DNA of 10,157 nucleotides from Anaerolineae bacterium. Lineage in GTDB: Bacteria > Chloroflexota > Anaerolineae > 4572-78 > J111. The translations under genes and the position numbers were made by a program. The stretch is from positions 21,481 to 31,637 of the forward strand of contig JAHDWA010000090.1 in NCBI GenBank assembly GCA_023382535.1. The letters run 5' to 3'. The notes beneath the pieces were generated by a model. The model saw nothing but the letters and a program-made list of their open reading frames with translations. It did not search any database and was not told where the DNA came from. Positions 1 through 5,915 of this stretch are shown here, in pieces. The stretch's first letter is position 1; every line of letters starts with the position of its first letter.

Positions 1-114
1 CACGATGTCGGATGTAGCTTGCTTGGGCGGCGCTGCCAAAGCCTGGGTTACGCCGGTCACCAACAGCAGGATAACCAGCATAAATGGAACGAATTTTTTG
101 ATTGGGTTGGACAT
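1..114 (-). CDS. Secreted protein, N-terminal fragment (truncated by window edge)
   Basis: Only the first 38 codons are present and the gene continues past base 1. The translation starts MSNPIKKFVPFM, followed by a leucine/valine-rich hydrophobic core and then ALA-APP, a good type I signal-peptidase site near residue 27. The product is therefore probably exported and not lipidated, since no cysteine follows the core. The start is chosen because an AAGGAG Shine-Dalgarno (reverse complement of 124-129) lies 9 bases upstream of the ATG at 112-114. The mature domain is outside the window, so function cannot be assigned. The gene points the same way as the sigma/anti-sigma pair but is separated from it by a terminator, so it is probably an independent unit. 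Confidence 0.75.
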   Translation of the reverse strand, partial: MSNPIKKFVPFMLVILLLVTGVTQALAAPPKQATSDIV

Positions 115-164
115 GAGTTACTTCTCCTTTTTCTTAAAAATAAATTGTTTGTCGAGAGATTTTT

Positions 165-187
165 GAGCTGCTGTTTTTTAGCAGTTC
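165..187. repeat. Inverted repeat in the leader of the secreted-protein gene
   Basis: Two 8-base arms, GAGCTGCT (165-172) and AGCAGTTC (180-187), pair with one G-T wobble around a 7-base T-rich loop. The repeat lies about 50 bases upstream of the minus-strand ATG at 114, so it would form a hairpin in that gene's 5' leader or be a protein-binding site. No T-run follows it in the minus direction, so it does not look like an intrinsic terminator for that strand. Its function is unknown. Confidence 0.4.
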
Positions 188-278
188 ACTTTATATTACG
201 CAGCTCAACGGAGTTTGCATTCAAAAAATCCAGATTTTGTTACTAATTTGTCTATAATTTGTATAAATTTAAGGTTAC

Positions 279-312
279 AAAAAAAGCCCCCCGGTCAGTA
301 GGCGGGAGGCTT
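279..312 (-). terminator. Rho-independent terminator after the anti-sigma gene
   Basis: Read on the minus strand, a 9-bp stem (AAGCCTCCC pairing with GGGGGGCTT, one T-G wobble) encloses an 11-base loop and runs into seven T residues (A279-A285 on the plus strand). It begins about 20 bases after the anti-sigma stop codon. This is a classic intrinsic terminator and marks the end of the sigma/anti-sigma transcript, separating it from the secreted-protein gene at 1-114. Confidence 0.85.
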
Positions 313-332
313 GAATACTATGGGAATACTCT

Positions 333-1496
333 TTAAGAGGAGAGGTTGCCGAGCATGATCATCTCGTTGCTGGAACTGCCGCTGCTGTTCGCCGGCTCAA
401 CAGAAATGCCCATTGCCTCGTAAGAGCCAATAGCCGTATCTGCAGCCACCTGCAATAACCCTAAGCCTGAGGTATCTACGGTGAATTCACCGGCCCGTCT
501 TAGTTGGCCGTTTTGGACCAGCCAAAACTGATAGACCAGCCCGGGTTGAAGGGGAGGCAGGCCCGACACAATTAATACGGCTGTATCCTCGCCCGGATTG
601 GCGATGAGCTGGCCGTGAGCCTGCGGAATCGTTTCTGTTCCGGCAAGTTTCATCGCCTGGACATCGGGTGAAGTAACTTCAGCCATTACCGCGCGCTGGG
701 TTACAAGCTCCCGTCCCAGGTTGGTGTTCACAGCCTGAAGCTGCGCTACCTGGTTGTCGAGGGCAGCCAGTTGTTCGCGCTGGGTGGTCAATTCCTGTTG
801 CAGAGCCGCCACGGTTTCGGCTGAAACGGTAGGCTCCCCTGGTGGCTGAGATGCAGCCTGGTCGAGGGCAGCGAGCTGCTCCGCCTGGGCAGCTAACTCC
901 TGCTTGAGGGTACTGTTTTCGGCCTGGAGTGGTTCGACAGCCTCATTCAACTTGGCTAAAGCAGCTTTCTGCGCCCCCACTTCATTTTTGAGCGCCGCGT
1001 TTTCTTGCTGAAACGGCCCCATTCGCTCAAGCACGGCAGCCAGGGTTTCATTTTGCCGGGAAAGCTCGTGTTCGAAAGCCAGGTTTTGCTGTTGAACCTG
1101 GGATATTTGCCCATTCAGCAGAACGGCCCAGCTCCCGGCCAGTAAGGCCAGCAGCAGGCTCAACCCGACCAGGGCCGGCATAGCCCAGTTCCATTGAGGA
1201 GTTTGCCACAGCCGCTCCCAGAAACTCGGCCTACGAACCGCAGGGAATGGGGCGGGTTGGAGGCGAGGTTGGCGCTTCTCCGCGTTGATCCGATTCAGGA
1301 GCGCCAGCTTAACTTGCGGCGATGGCCTGGCCGGCCTGGCCGCGTAAGGCAAAGCCGAGGTAATTTGACAGGCCTCAACCAATCGCCCCTGAGCCGCCCT
1401 ATTTACGGCCACATAAGCCTCAACCTGGGCCTTTTCGTCATCGCTGAGCGCACCCAGGGCGTAGAAAGGGAACAGTTCTTCAAAGTGCTCGTCCAT
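333..1496 (-). CDS. RskA-type transmembrane anti-sigma factor with long coiled coil
   Basis: This is the likely membrane regulator that holds the co-encoded ECF sigma factor inactive. Residues 5-31 (LFPFYALGALSDDEKAQVEAYV) match the N-terminal helix of RskA-like anti-sigma factors; there is no HxxxCxxC zinc motif and only one cysteine (C43). A single membrane segment spans about 105-127, so residues 1-104 should be cytoplasmic and the rest extracytoplasmic. Residues 130-275 are a Gln/Ala/Leu/Glu-rich predicted coiled coil, and about 275-387 fit the RskA C-terminal domain (FWLVQNGQ, GEFTVDTSG, GISVEPANSS). At 387 residues it is longer than typical RskA proteins (around 230-250), the excess being the coiled coil. 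The ATG lies 5 bases after the sigma stop with only a weak purine-rich site, so translational coupling is likely. Release of the sigma factor by regulated proteolysis is known for RskA and inferred here. Confidence 0.88.
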   Translation of the reverse strand: MDEHFEELFPFYALGALSDDEKAQVEAYVAVNRAAQGRLVEACQITSALPYAARPARPSPQVKLALLNRINAEKRQPRLQPAPFPAVRRPSFWERLWQTPQWNWAMPALVGLSLLLALLAGSWAVLLNGQISQVQQQNLAFEHELSRQNETLAAVLERMGPFQQENAALKNEVGAQKAALAKLNEAVEPLQAENSTLKQELAAQAEQLAALDQAASQPPGEPTVSAETVAALQQELTTQREQLAALDNQVAQLQAVNTNLGRELVTQRAVMAEVTSPDVQAMKLAGTETIPQAHGQLIANPGEDTAVLIVSGLPPLQPGLVYQFWLVQNGQLRRAGEFTVDTSGLGLLQVAADTAIGSYEAMGISVEPANSSGSSSNEMIMLGNLSS

Positions 1497-1501
1497 GATG
1501 A

Positions 1502-2065
1502 TTACTCTTCAAATCCTTGCTCCTGCAAGGCCTCCCGCAGCTTTTGCAGCCCCAGCCGCGCCCGGGTATGGATTGTACCCAGGGGGACGCCCATCGCCTC
1601 GGCAATTTCTTGCCGGGTCATACCCCCAAAAAAAGCCATTTCGACTACCTCACGCTGGGCTTGAGGCAAGGCATTCAACGCCTGGCGCACCTGGAGGTGT
1701 TTCATAGCCGTCCAGGCTGATTCGGTCACATCTGCCTGGAGGTCAGGGCTGTCTTCAAGCTGCTGCTCTTCGTTACCATCAAAAATAGGCTGGGGCCGTG
1801 CCTTGCGCCGGCGCCACGTGTCAATGGATAGATTACGCGTAATCCCAAACAGCCAACCGGGAAAGGCCCCCTGCTGCTCGCAAAAAGAGGCGGCATTGCG
1901 CCACACTCGCCAAAAAGTTTCCTGAACCACCTCTTCGGCGCTGGGCCGGTCGCCCAGCATTTTGAGAGCCAGGCCCAACACCGCCGGAGCATACTGTTCG
2001 TAAAGCGTTTCCAGGGCAGCCGCATCCCCGTTGGCGACACGTTTCATCAGTTGTTCGTTATTCAA
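1502..2065 (-). CDS. ECF-family RNA polymerase sigma factor (SigK/RskA-associated type)
   Basis: A 187-residue two-domain sigma factor. Region 2 spans about 21-88 (LYEQYAPAVLGLALKMLG, then AEEVVQETFWRVWRN and the -10 recognition segment ending in DTWRRRKAR). Region 4 spans about 125-180, with the helix-turn-helix TRQEIAEAMGVPLGTIHTRA that would contact the -35 element. The size and lack of sigma regions 1 and 3 are typical of ECF factors. Pairing with a downstream RskA-like protein fits the SigK-type group. The start is a TTG (2063-2065): an AGAGG site ends 9 bases upstream, and this start gives the usual ECF N-terminus. An in-frame ATG at 2045-2047 has no ribosome-binding site and would remove six residues. 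Its target genes cannot be read from this window. Confidence 0.93.
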   Translation of the reverse strand: MNNEQLMKRVANGDAAALETLYEQYAPAVLGLALKMLGDRPSAEEVVQETFWRVWRNAASFCEQQGAFPGWLFGITRNLSIDTWRRRKARPQPIFDGNEEQQLEDSPDLQADVTESAWTAMKHLQVRQALNALPQAQREVVEMAFFGGMTRQEIAEAMGVPLGTIHTRARLGLQKLREALQEQGFEE

Positions 2066-2135
2066 TTCTTTGTGCCTCTTAATCCGGACTGAGCCAAGTT
2101 GTTGTCATTAAAATATTAGATGCAGGTCAGCGCTC

Positions 2136-2163
2136 AGTATACTAAAAGAATTTCGAAATTCAA
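2136..2163 (-). promoter_or_regulatory. Sigma-70-type promoter of the sigma/anti-sigma operon
   Basis: On the minus strand TTGAAT (-35, 2158-2163) and TATACT (-10, 2136-2141) are separated by 16 bp. Transcription would start near 2129, giving a leader of about 64 bases before the TTG start. The elements resemble a housekeeping promoter rather than an ECF promoter with an AAC-type -35, so there is no visible sign of autoregulation. The spacer contains a perfect palindrome, listed separately. Confidence 0.55.
2148..2161. promoter_or_regulatory. Perfect 14-bp palindrome, candidate operator
   Basis: GAATTTCGAAATTC reads identically on both strands. It fills most of the spacer of the predicted sigma-operon promoter and overlaps the last four bases of the -35 element, exactly where a dimeric repressor would block polymerase. 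It does not resemble the two Fur-family-like boxes at 5734 and 5804. The regulator is unknown. Confidence 0.45.
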
Positions 2164-2294
2164 AGTGAAACAGCCAGGACGAGAGGCGACTCAATAATTT
2201 GGGGATTACTCTCTTTAAAGATATACGGATGGCCCTGATTATTACATTTATGGAGTCATGACTTTGTTGAGATGGCTTGAGGGGAAGATAAAAA

Positions 2295-3770
2295 CTACGG
2301 CAGCCAGGTGGGCCGATTGCCAGAGCGAATCAATTCTTGGGCGCGTTCGGTCTGGGTATCCAGCAGCCAAATGCTGGGCTGCGCGCCCAATTCTTTGAGA
2401 GAATAGCGATGGTAGAGCAAATAGCGGCTGTCGGGCGACCATGCCGGCAGGCCGTGATTAATCTCGGTGTCATTGGTCAGATAACGTGCTTCGCTGCCAT
2501 CGGGCCGCATGAGCCAGATTTGTTTGCCCATCGCTGCCCCGGCCACTTTGCGGGTCAGCACAATCCAGGCTCCATCGGGCGACCAGGCCGGCGAACCGTC
2601 TTCGACATTGGCATTGGCGCCGCTCAAATCGGTCAACCGGCCGTTGGTCGGGTCGGCCCGCAGCAGGTGAACGGCAAAACCTTCCTCCTGCCGTTGAATA
2701 TCGCTGACCAGCAAGGCGTTCCCCTGCGGACTCCAGACCGCCAGGCCACCCATTTGGCTGGGAATCACGAAGCTGCGGCCATCATTGATGTTGTATATCT
2801 GCACCCCCTGGCTGCTCGGCGAAACATAACTCAACCAGTTGCTGTCGGGGGACCAGCGCGCCCCGTAGCCGATCCACTGCCGGTCCTCAAAAACGGGTAC
2901 TGTTTCACCCGTCGCCGGGTCTAACCACCATAGATGCGGTGGACCGGGGGCAGCACCGGAAACCAGCATATTTCGCCGCTCATAAACCAGACGCTGGCCG
3001 TCGGGCGAGGGGGCGGCGCCGCTGCACGACATCTCCGGGCAGGCCAATAAGGGCTGCGCGCCGCTGCCATCGGCTGCCACTTCCCACAGATCGCTGCCGC
3101 CATCCTCGCGCAGGGCGGCATAGATAATCGTCATCCCATCGGCGGCGAGGGCATAATCCCAGACGCCCAATTCTGCCCGGGTCAATTGGGTTGGCTGTCC
3201 GCCTGATGGATTGATGACAAACAATTGATCTTTGCCCGCCGTATCCTGGCTAACGTAGAGGATACGGGGGGAGCGGGTGTGGAATTGCCAGGTGAGCGCC
3301 CCATTCAGAGGCCGTCCCTGCTGGCTTTGCAGCTTGCCAGTTAAGGTGACAGTGTAGGTGGTCTCCGGGGCCAGCGCTGGCGACGGGACAAAAGCCAGAG
3401 CGGACTCCTCCCAGCGCAGCGTGCCGCTGACCGGCGGGGAGATTGAGAGAGGAAAATCAGAGCCAATTGCGGCAATCTTTTGATCAAAAGCAACCTGGAT
3501 CCTGGCTTGGGTGGATACCTCGGCTGCCCCTTCGGCCGGGCTAACCGAAACCACCTGTACCCCCACCTGATCACCACGCCAGATCGTGAGCAGGGTCAGC
3601 AAAAGTAGCCCGGCCAGGGTAGCCAGGGCGACCCGGTCAAAACGGCTTAAGGTGACCACCGGCCACCAATCGCCGGCTGCTGTTAAAGACACAGCAATTG
3701 GCTGAGAGACAGACCCATCTGGCCGCAGACCGCCGTCAGCCGTCTGCGGTCGTTCTTCTAACCTGGACAT
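2295..3770 (-). CDS. Membrane-anchored Ig-like (Big_5) plus TolB-like beta-propeller protein
   Basis: A 491-residue protein with one N-terminal membrane segment (about 45-64) after a 44-residue cytoplasmic tail, so the remainder is extracytoplasmic. Residues 72-166 fit a Big_5 Ig-like domain (VVSVSPAEGAAEVSTQARIQ, then LAPETTYTVTL and WQFHTRS). From 168 to the end it is a propeller of PD40/WD40-like repeats, with blade motifs near 253 (APSPDGQRLVY), 304 (ARWSPDSNWLSY), 344 (AVWSPQGNALLV), 394 (PAWSPDGAWIV) and 442 (PAWSPDSRYLLY). C244 and C249 flank one blade and could form a disulfide. Such propellers bind proteins or ligands; no catalytic residues are evident. The ATG lies 2 bases after the DUF1980 stop (TAAAGATG) without a strong ribosome-binding site, so it should be the third, translationally coupled gene of the permease operon. 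No terminator is visible after it. The ligand or partner is unknown. Confidence 0.82.
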   Translation of the reverse strand: MSRLEERPQTADGGLRPDGSVSQPIAVSLTAAGDWWPVVTLSRFDRVALATLAGLLLLTLLTIWRGDQVGVQVVSVSPAEGAAEVSTQARIQVAFDQKIAAIGSDFPLSISPPVSGTLRWEESALAFVPSPALAPETTYTVTLTGKLQSQQGRPLNGALTWQFHTRSPRILYVSQDTAGKDQLFVINPSGGQPTQLTRAELGVWDYALAADGMTIIYAALREDGGSDLWEVAADGSGAQPLLACPEMSCSGAAPSPDGQRLVYERRNMLVSGAAPGPPHLWWLDPATGETVPVFEDRQWIGYGARWSPDSNWLSYVSPSSQGVQIYNINDGRSFVIPSQMGGLAVWSPQGNALLVSDIQRQEEGFAVHLLRADPTNGRLTDLSGANANVEDGSPAWSPDGAWIVLTRKVAGAAMGKQIWLMRPDGSEARYLTNDTEINHGLPAWSPDSRYLLYHRYSLKELGAQPSIWLLDTQTERAQELIRSGNRPTWLP

Positions 3771-3772
3771 CT

Positions 3773-4531
3773 TTAGTAAGGGTACAGATACGGTTGGTCG
3801 GGAACTTCTGTGGGGGTCACTTTATCGGCGCTGAGGATGGGCATCTGCTCACCGTCAAATTCGCCGACCTGAAAGCGCCCAGACACTTCGACCCACTGGT
3901 CACTGGCCAAACTGCCCGTGTCCGGCCAGTGGACAACCAGGCCCAGGGGAGCCGCATCGGCGGCGCAACAACTGATGGCGAAGCGGCTGACCATAAACTG
4001 ATCGCTGCCAAAGCGGTCATCCCGGTAGACGAAACCAATGACCCTGGCCTCCTGATCGGCAAAAGCAGCCGGATTCTGGGCGAGGCGGAAATCAATCAGC
4101 CAGTCGAGCACATTTTTCTCGCTGGCAGGCCGAGAAATAACTTGTGACGTTTTGGGCGAAGTGGCCGACGTTACCGAACCGACGCTAATTTCGCGATTGC
4201 TCATCGCGGCTGCGCCCAGCGGCTTGGGCGGGACCAGCAGTCCCAGGATCACCGGCAAGACCACCAGCAGCAGTCCAGCCCACGACAAGTTGCCGGGCTG
4301 GTGCCCGGCGTGGTTGTGATTATGGCTGTCGGCCTGCTCATGCTCGTCGGGTTGAGCCGGCTCGGCCCGGTAGCGATAGCTGACTGCTACGACGATAAAG
4401 CCAATTGCTGCCAGGAGAGTCAGCCAGGCAAAACGCTCGCTGATATAGTAGAACAGAGTGCCGTTATAAATGCGGCTGTAAAGAAACAACCCCAAAGCAA
4501 TCAACGCTAATCCCTTAAAACTTCCCTTCAT
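3773..4531 (-). CDS. DUF1980 / TIGR03943 (YcgQ-like) putative permease subunit
   Basis: A 252-residue protein with membrane segments at about 4-22, 33-51 and 82-101 and a soluble C-terminal domain (about 140-245). The hydrophilic loop at 63-77 holds five histidines (H64, H70, H72, H74, H77) with several acidic residues, a likely metal-binding patch. The C-terminal domain has the motif RFAISCCAADAAPLGLVVHW with adjacent C188-C189, typical of this family. These proteins are almost always encoded next to a YraQ/ArsP-type permease, as here, and are thought to act as its partner, but the substrate is not established. The ATG abuts the permease stop codon directly (TAAATG) and a GAGGTGG ribosome-binding site overlaps the end of the permease gene, so the two are translated together. 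Family assignment is firm; a metal role is inferred from the histidines and cysteines. Confidence 0.85.
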   Translation of the reverse strand: MKGSFKGLALIALGLFLYSRIYNGTLFYYISERFAWLTLLAAIGFIVVAVSYRYRAEPAQPDEHEQADSHNHNHAGHQPGNLSWAGLLLVVLPVILGLLVPPKPLGAAAMSNREISVGSVTSATSPKTSQVISRPASEKNVLDWLIDFRLAQNPAAFADQEARVIGFVYRDDRFGSDQFMVSRFAISCCAADAAPLGLVVHWPDTGSLASDQWVEVSGRFQVGEFDGEQMPILSADKVTPTEVPDQPYLYPY

Positions 4532-5608
4532 TTACCACCTCACGTTCAAACCCAGATAGACCGCAATGGCCATGGTCAGCATCAAAGGTAGAAGTATCAA
4601 ATAAACTACAGCGCGACGGCGAAAAACACCCAGGAACATCAGCGAGCTTTTAATATCAACCATCGGCCCGAAAACCAGAAAGGCCAGGATCGAAGCCGGG
4701 GTAAAGGTATTGACAAAAGCCAGGGCCAGAAAGGCATCTACCGTGGAGCAAACCGAGAGGACAAAGGCCAGCGCCATCATCATTAAAACCGACGACACCG
4801 GCCCGGCGCCTAGCGCCAGCAAGGCGGATTGAGGGACCAGTGTCTGCATGCCTGCCGCCAGCATCGAGCCGGCAATTAGGTAGCGGGCCATATCCAGAAA
4901 GTCGTCGCCGCCGGTTGCCAGGGCATGCCAGATTTGCTGCTGGCGGCTGGCGGCCTTCTGCGCATGGGGGTGGTGATGACAGTTCAGGTGCTCTTCAATC
5001 GTCTCCGGCAAGAGCACCTCCTGGGGTTTGGCCAGGTAGAAGAGGAAGCCGACGACGGCGGCAATCAGAAAGCTGAAGCCCAGGCGGCCCCACAGAATTG
5101 GACCCCAGCCAAAGGCCGCGTAGGTGCTGGCAATAACGACCGGATTGACCACCGGCGCCGCCAGTAGAAAGGCAATACCCATCGAGATAGGCAGCCCTTT
5201 CTGGTAAAGCCGACGCGTAACCGGCACCACGCCGCACTCGCACACCGGGAAGGCTATTCCCAGGGATGCGCCGGCCAAAGCGGCCAGGAGGGGCTGGCGC
5301 GGCACAAAGCGATCCAGGAGTTTCTGATCTACAAATACGGCGATAGAGCCGGAAACCAGCGAACCGGCCAGCAAAAAGGGCGCCGCTTCAATAAAAATGC
5401 TGAGGAAAATAGTGACAAAAGTTTGCAGCCGGTCGCTCAGCGGCACGGTCGTGTTGCGCAGGGAGCTTTCGCCGATGACCAGCACCAGGGCCAGGACCAG
5501 CAGGGCTAAAATCAAACGATAGGCCGGCTTAAATATAAACCGGCCGGAACGGCGGGGGGCAGCCTCGACAGCTTCAGCCGGAACCAGGGGAGTGTCCAGG
5601 GTTTTCAT
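4532..5608 (-). CDS. ArsP/YraQ-type (DUF318) multi-pass permease
   Basis: A 358-residue inner-membrane permease of the PF03773 family with about eight hydrophobic segments. Family motifs are visible: [15 protein letters not shown] at 120-134 (C123, C125), AAPVVNPVV at 150-158, [13 protein letters not shown] at 284-296 (C287), and [11 protein letters not shown] at 314-324. The central cytoplasmic loop carries a His/Cys cluster (H207, C210, H211-H213, H215) typical of a metal site. Some relatives export organoarsenicals, but no arsenic genes are nearby; pairing with DUF1980 and divergence from znuACB point instead to transition-metal or metal-complex transport. That is an inference, and direction and substrate are unknown. 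It is the first gene of the minus-strand operon. No Shine-Dalgarno precedes the ATG, which fits the almost leaderless transcript predicted from its promoter. Confidence 0.87.
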   Translation of the reverse strand: MKTLDTPLVPAEAVEAAPRRSGRFIFKPAYRLILALLVLALVLVIGESSLRNTTVPLSDRLQTFVTIFLSIFIEAAPFLLAGSLVSGSIAVFVDQKLLDRFVPRQPLLAALAGASLGIAFPVCECGVVPVTRRLYQKGLPISMGIAFLLAAPVVNPVVIASTYAAFGWGPILWGRLGFSFLIAAVVGFLFYLAKPQEVLLPETIEEHLNCHHHPHAQKAASRQQQIWHALATGGDDFLDMARYLIAGSMLAAGMQTLVPQSALLALGAGPVSSVLMMMALAFVLSVCSTVDAFLALAFVNTFTPASILAFLVFGPMVDIKSSLMFLGVFRRRAVVYLILLPLMLTMAIAVYLGLNVRW

Positions 5609-5618
5609 ACCATAAACG

Positions 5619-5646
5619 ATTATAGCGGGGAGTAATTCATTGTCAA
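5619..5646 (-). promoter_or_regulatory. Perfect-consensus promoter of the permease operon
   Basis: On the minus strand TTGACA (5641-5646) and TATAAT (5619-5624), both exact consensus hexamers, are separated by 16 bp. Transcription should begin around 5611-5613, only 3-5 bases before the permease ATG at 5606-5608. The mRNA would be effectively leaderless, consistent with the absence of a Shine-Dalgarno. Neither Fur-like box overlaps this promoter; the nearer one is centred about 95 bp upstream of the -35. Confidence 0.75.
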
Positions 5647-5703
5647 AGTCTTCAAGCGGGCAGTTGGGAAGGCTTCAGGGCTTCTTTACTGTCTTTAGGT
5701 CAT

Positions 5704-5731
5704 TTGACAATTAAACCTTTTGCCCTACAAT
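5704..5731 (+). promoter_or_regulatory. Upstream znu promoter (P1)
   Basis: TTGACA (5704-5709, exact consensus) and TACAAT (5726-5731, five of six) are separated by 16 bp. Start would be near 5738, inside Fur-like box 1, so a bound repressor would occlude initiation. The resulting znuA leader would be about 178 bases. Confidence 0.55.
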
Positions 5732-5733
5732 TT

Positions 5734-5748
5734 TGAGAATAAGTCTCA
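5734..5748. promoter_or_regulatory. Fur/Zur-family operator-like box 1
   Basis: TGAGAATAAGTCTCA has the 7-1-7 layout of Fur-family boxes: the half-sites TGAGAAT and TGAGACT (reverse complement of AGTCTCA) match at six of seven positions around one central base. It resembles the E. coli Fur core TGATAATNATTATCA. It starts two bases after the -10 of P1. Zur is the favoured regulator because a zinc importer lies downstream, but sequence alone cannot tell Zur from Fur. Confidence 0.65.
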
Positions 5749-5802
5749 TTTCTGAAATTAATAATGTACTCGGTAGAGACCAATAGGATTTTTGCATCTT
5801 AA

Positions 5803-5832
5803 TTGAGAATAAATCTCATTTATTTATATGAT
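5803..5832 (+). promoter_or_regulatory. Proximal znu promoter (P2)
   Basis: TTGAGA (5803-5808) and TATGAT (5827-5832, five of six) are 18 bp apart. Fur-like box 2 covers the -35 and half of the spacer. The start would fall at about 5839-5840, coinciding with an ATG at 5840. It is weaker than P1 by consensus match. Confidence 0.45.
5804..5818. promoter_or_regulatory. Fur/Zur-family operator-like box 2
   Basis: TGAGAATAAATCTCA has the same 7-1-7 form as box 1 with six of seven half-site positions matching. Over the extended 19 bases, TTGAGAATAARTCTCATTT, it differs from box 1 at a single position. The two start exactly 70 bp apart. It overlaps the -35 of P2, a repressing position. Confidence 0.65.
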
Positions 5833-5839
5833 CTCTAGC

Positions 5840-5905
5840 ATGGGTAATAAAGAAAACTCAGGCGTGCCAGAGGGCACTTTGATATGCCTGAATATCACCG
5901 TTTAA
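5840..5905 (+). CDS. Possible 21-codon upstream reading frame in the znuA leader
   Basis: An ATG at 5840 opens a 21-residue frame (MGNKENSGVPEGTLICLNIT, then V) ending in TAA at 5903-5905, just before the AAAGGGGG ribosome-binding site of znuA. It has no Shine-Dalgarno, but the predicted P2 start falls on or next to its A, so a P2 transcript could be leaderless. The peptide resembles nothing known to me, and a chance frame of this length is plausible. Confidence 0.2.
   Translation: MGNKENSGVPEGTLICLNITV
5860..5889 (+). promoter_or_regulatory. Hairpin in the znuA 5' leader
   Basis: The inner stem GTGCC-AGAG-GGCAC (5864-5877) and outer pairing AGGC (5860-5863) with GCCT (5886-5889) form a bulged hairpin about 25 bases before the znuA start. 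An alternative pairing GATAT/ATATC (5881-5885 and 5892-5896) would compete with the outer helix. No T-run follows, so it is not a terminator. It may affect leader stability or translation. Confidence 0.3.
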
Positions 5906-5915
5906 AGGGGGCAGA

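Larger units (their letters stand above)
5609..5915. promoter_or_regulatory. Divergent regulatory region between the permease operon and znu cluster
   Basis: This 307-bp gap drives genes in both directions. Going from the permease side it contains a perfect-consensus minus-strand promoter (5619-5646), a plus-strand promoter (5704-5731) followed at once by Fur-like box 1 (5734-5748), Fur-like box 2 (5804-5818) inside a second plus-strand promoter (5803-5832), and the znuA leader with a small possible upstream reading frame, a hairpin and the ribosome-binding site. The AT-rich stretch 5749-5802 shows nothing else recognisable. Confidence 0.7.

Noticed and set aside
19..246. A 75-codon plus-strand frame
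   Set aside because: It is antisense to the signal-peptide gene and its AT-rich leader, with no ribosome-binding site and no coding-like composition.
1194..1664. A 156-codon plus-strand frame across the sigma/anti-sigma junction
   Set aside because: It is antisense to both well-supported genes, Arg/Ser/Pro-rich, and has no family resemblance.
2254..2263. AGTCATGACT palindrome downstream of the propeller gene
   Set aside because: Ten-base palindromes are expected by chance at this scale, and it overlaps no promoter element.
2337..2924. A 195-codon open frame on the plus strand
   Set aside because: It lies wholly antisense to the propeller gene, whose domain motifs are clear, and its translation shows no recognisable domain. 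Long antisense frames are expected in GC-rich genes.
4532..5608. Calling the permease an arsenic (ArsP) exporter
   Set aside because: The family match is real, but no arsR, arsM, arsC or other arsenic gene is nearby. The DUF1980 partner and adjacent zinc importer favour another substrate.
5719..5820. CRISPR-like repeat pair
   Set aside because: There are only two copies, they are palindromic operators on promoters, and there is no array or cas gene.
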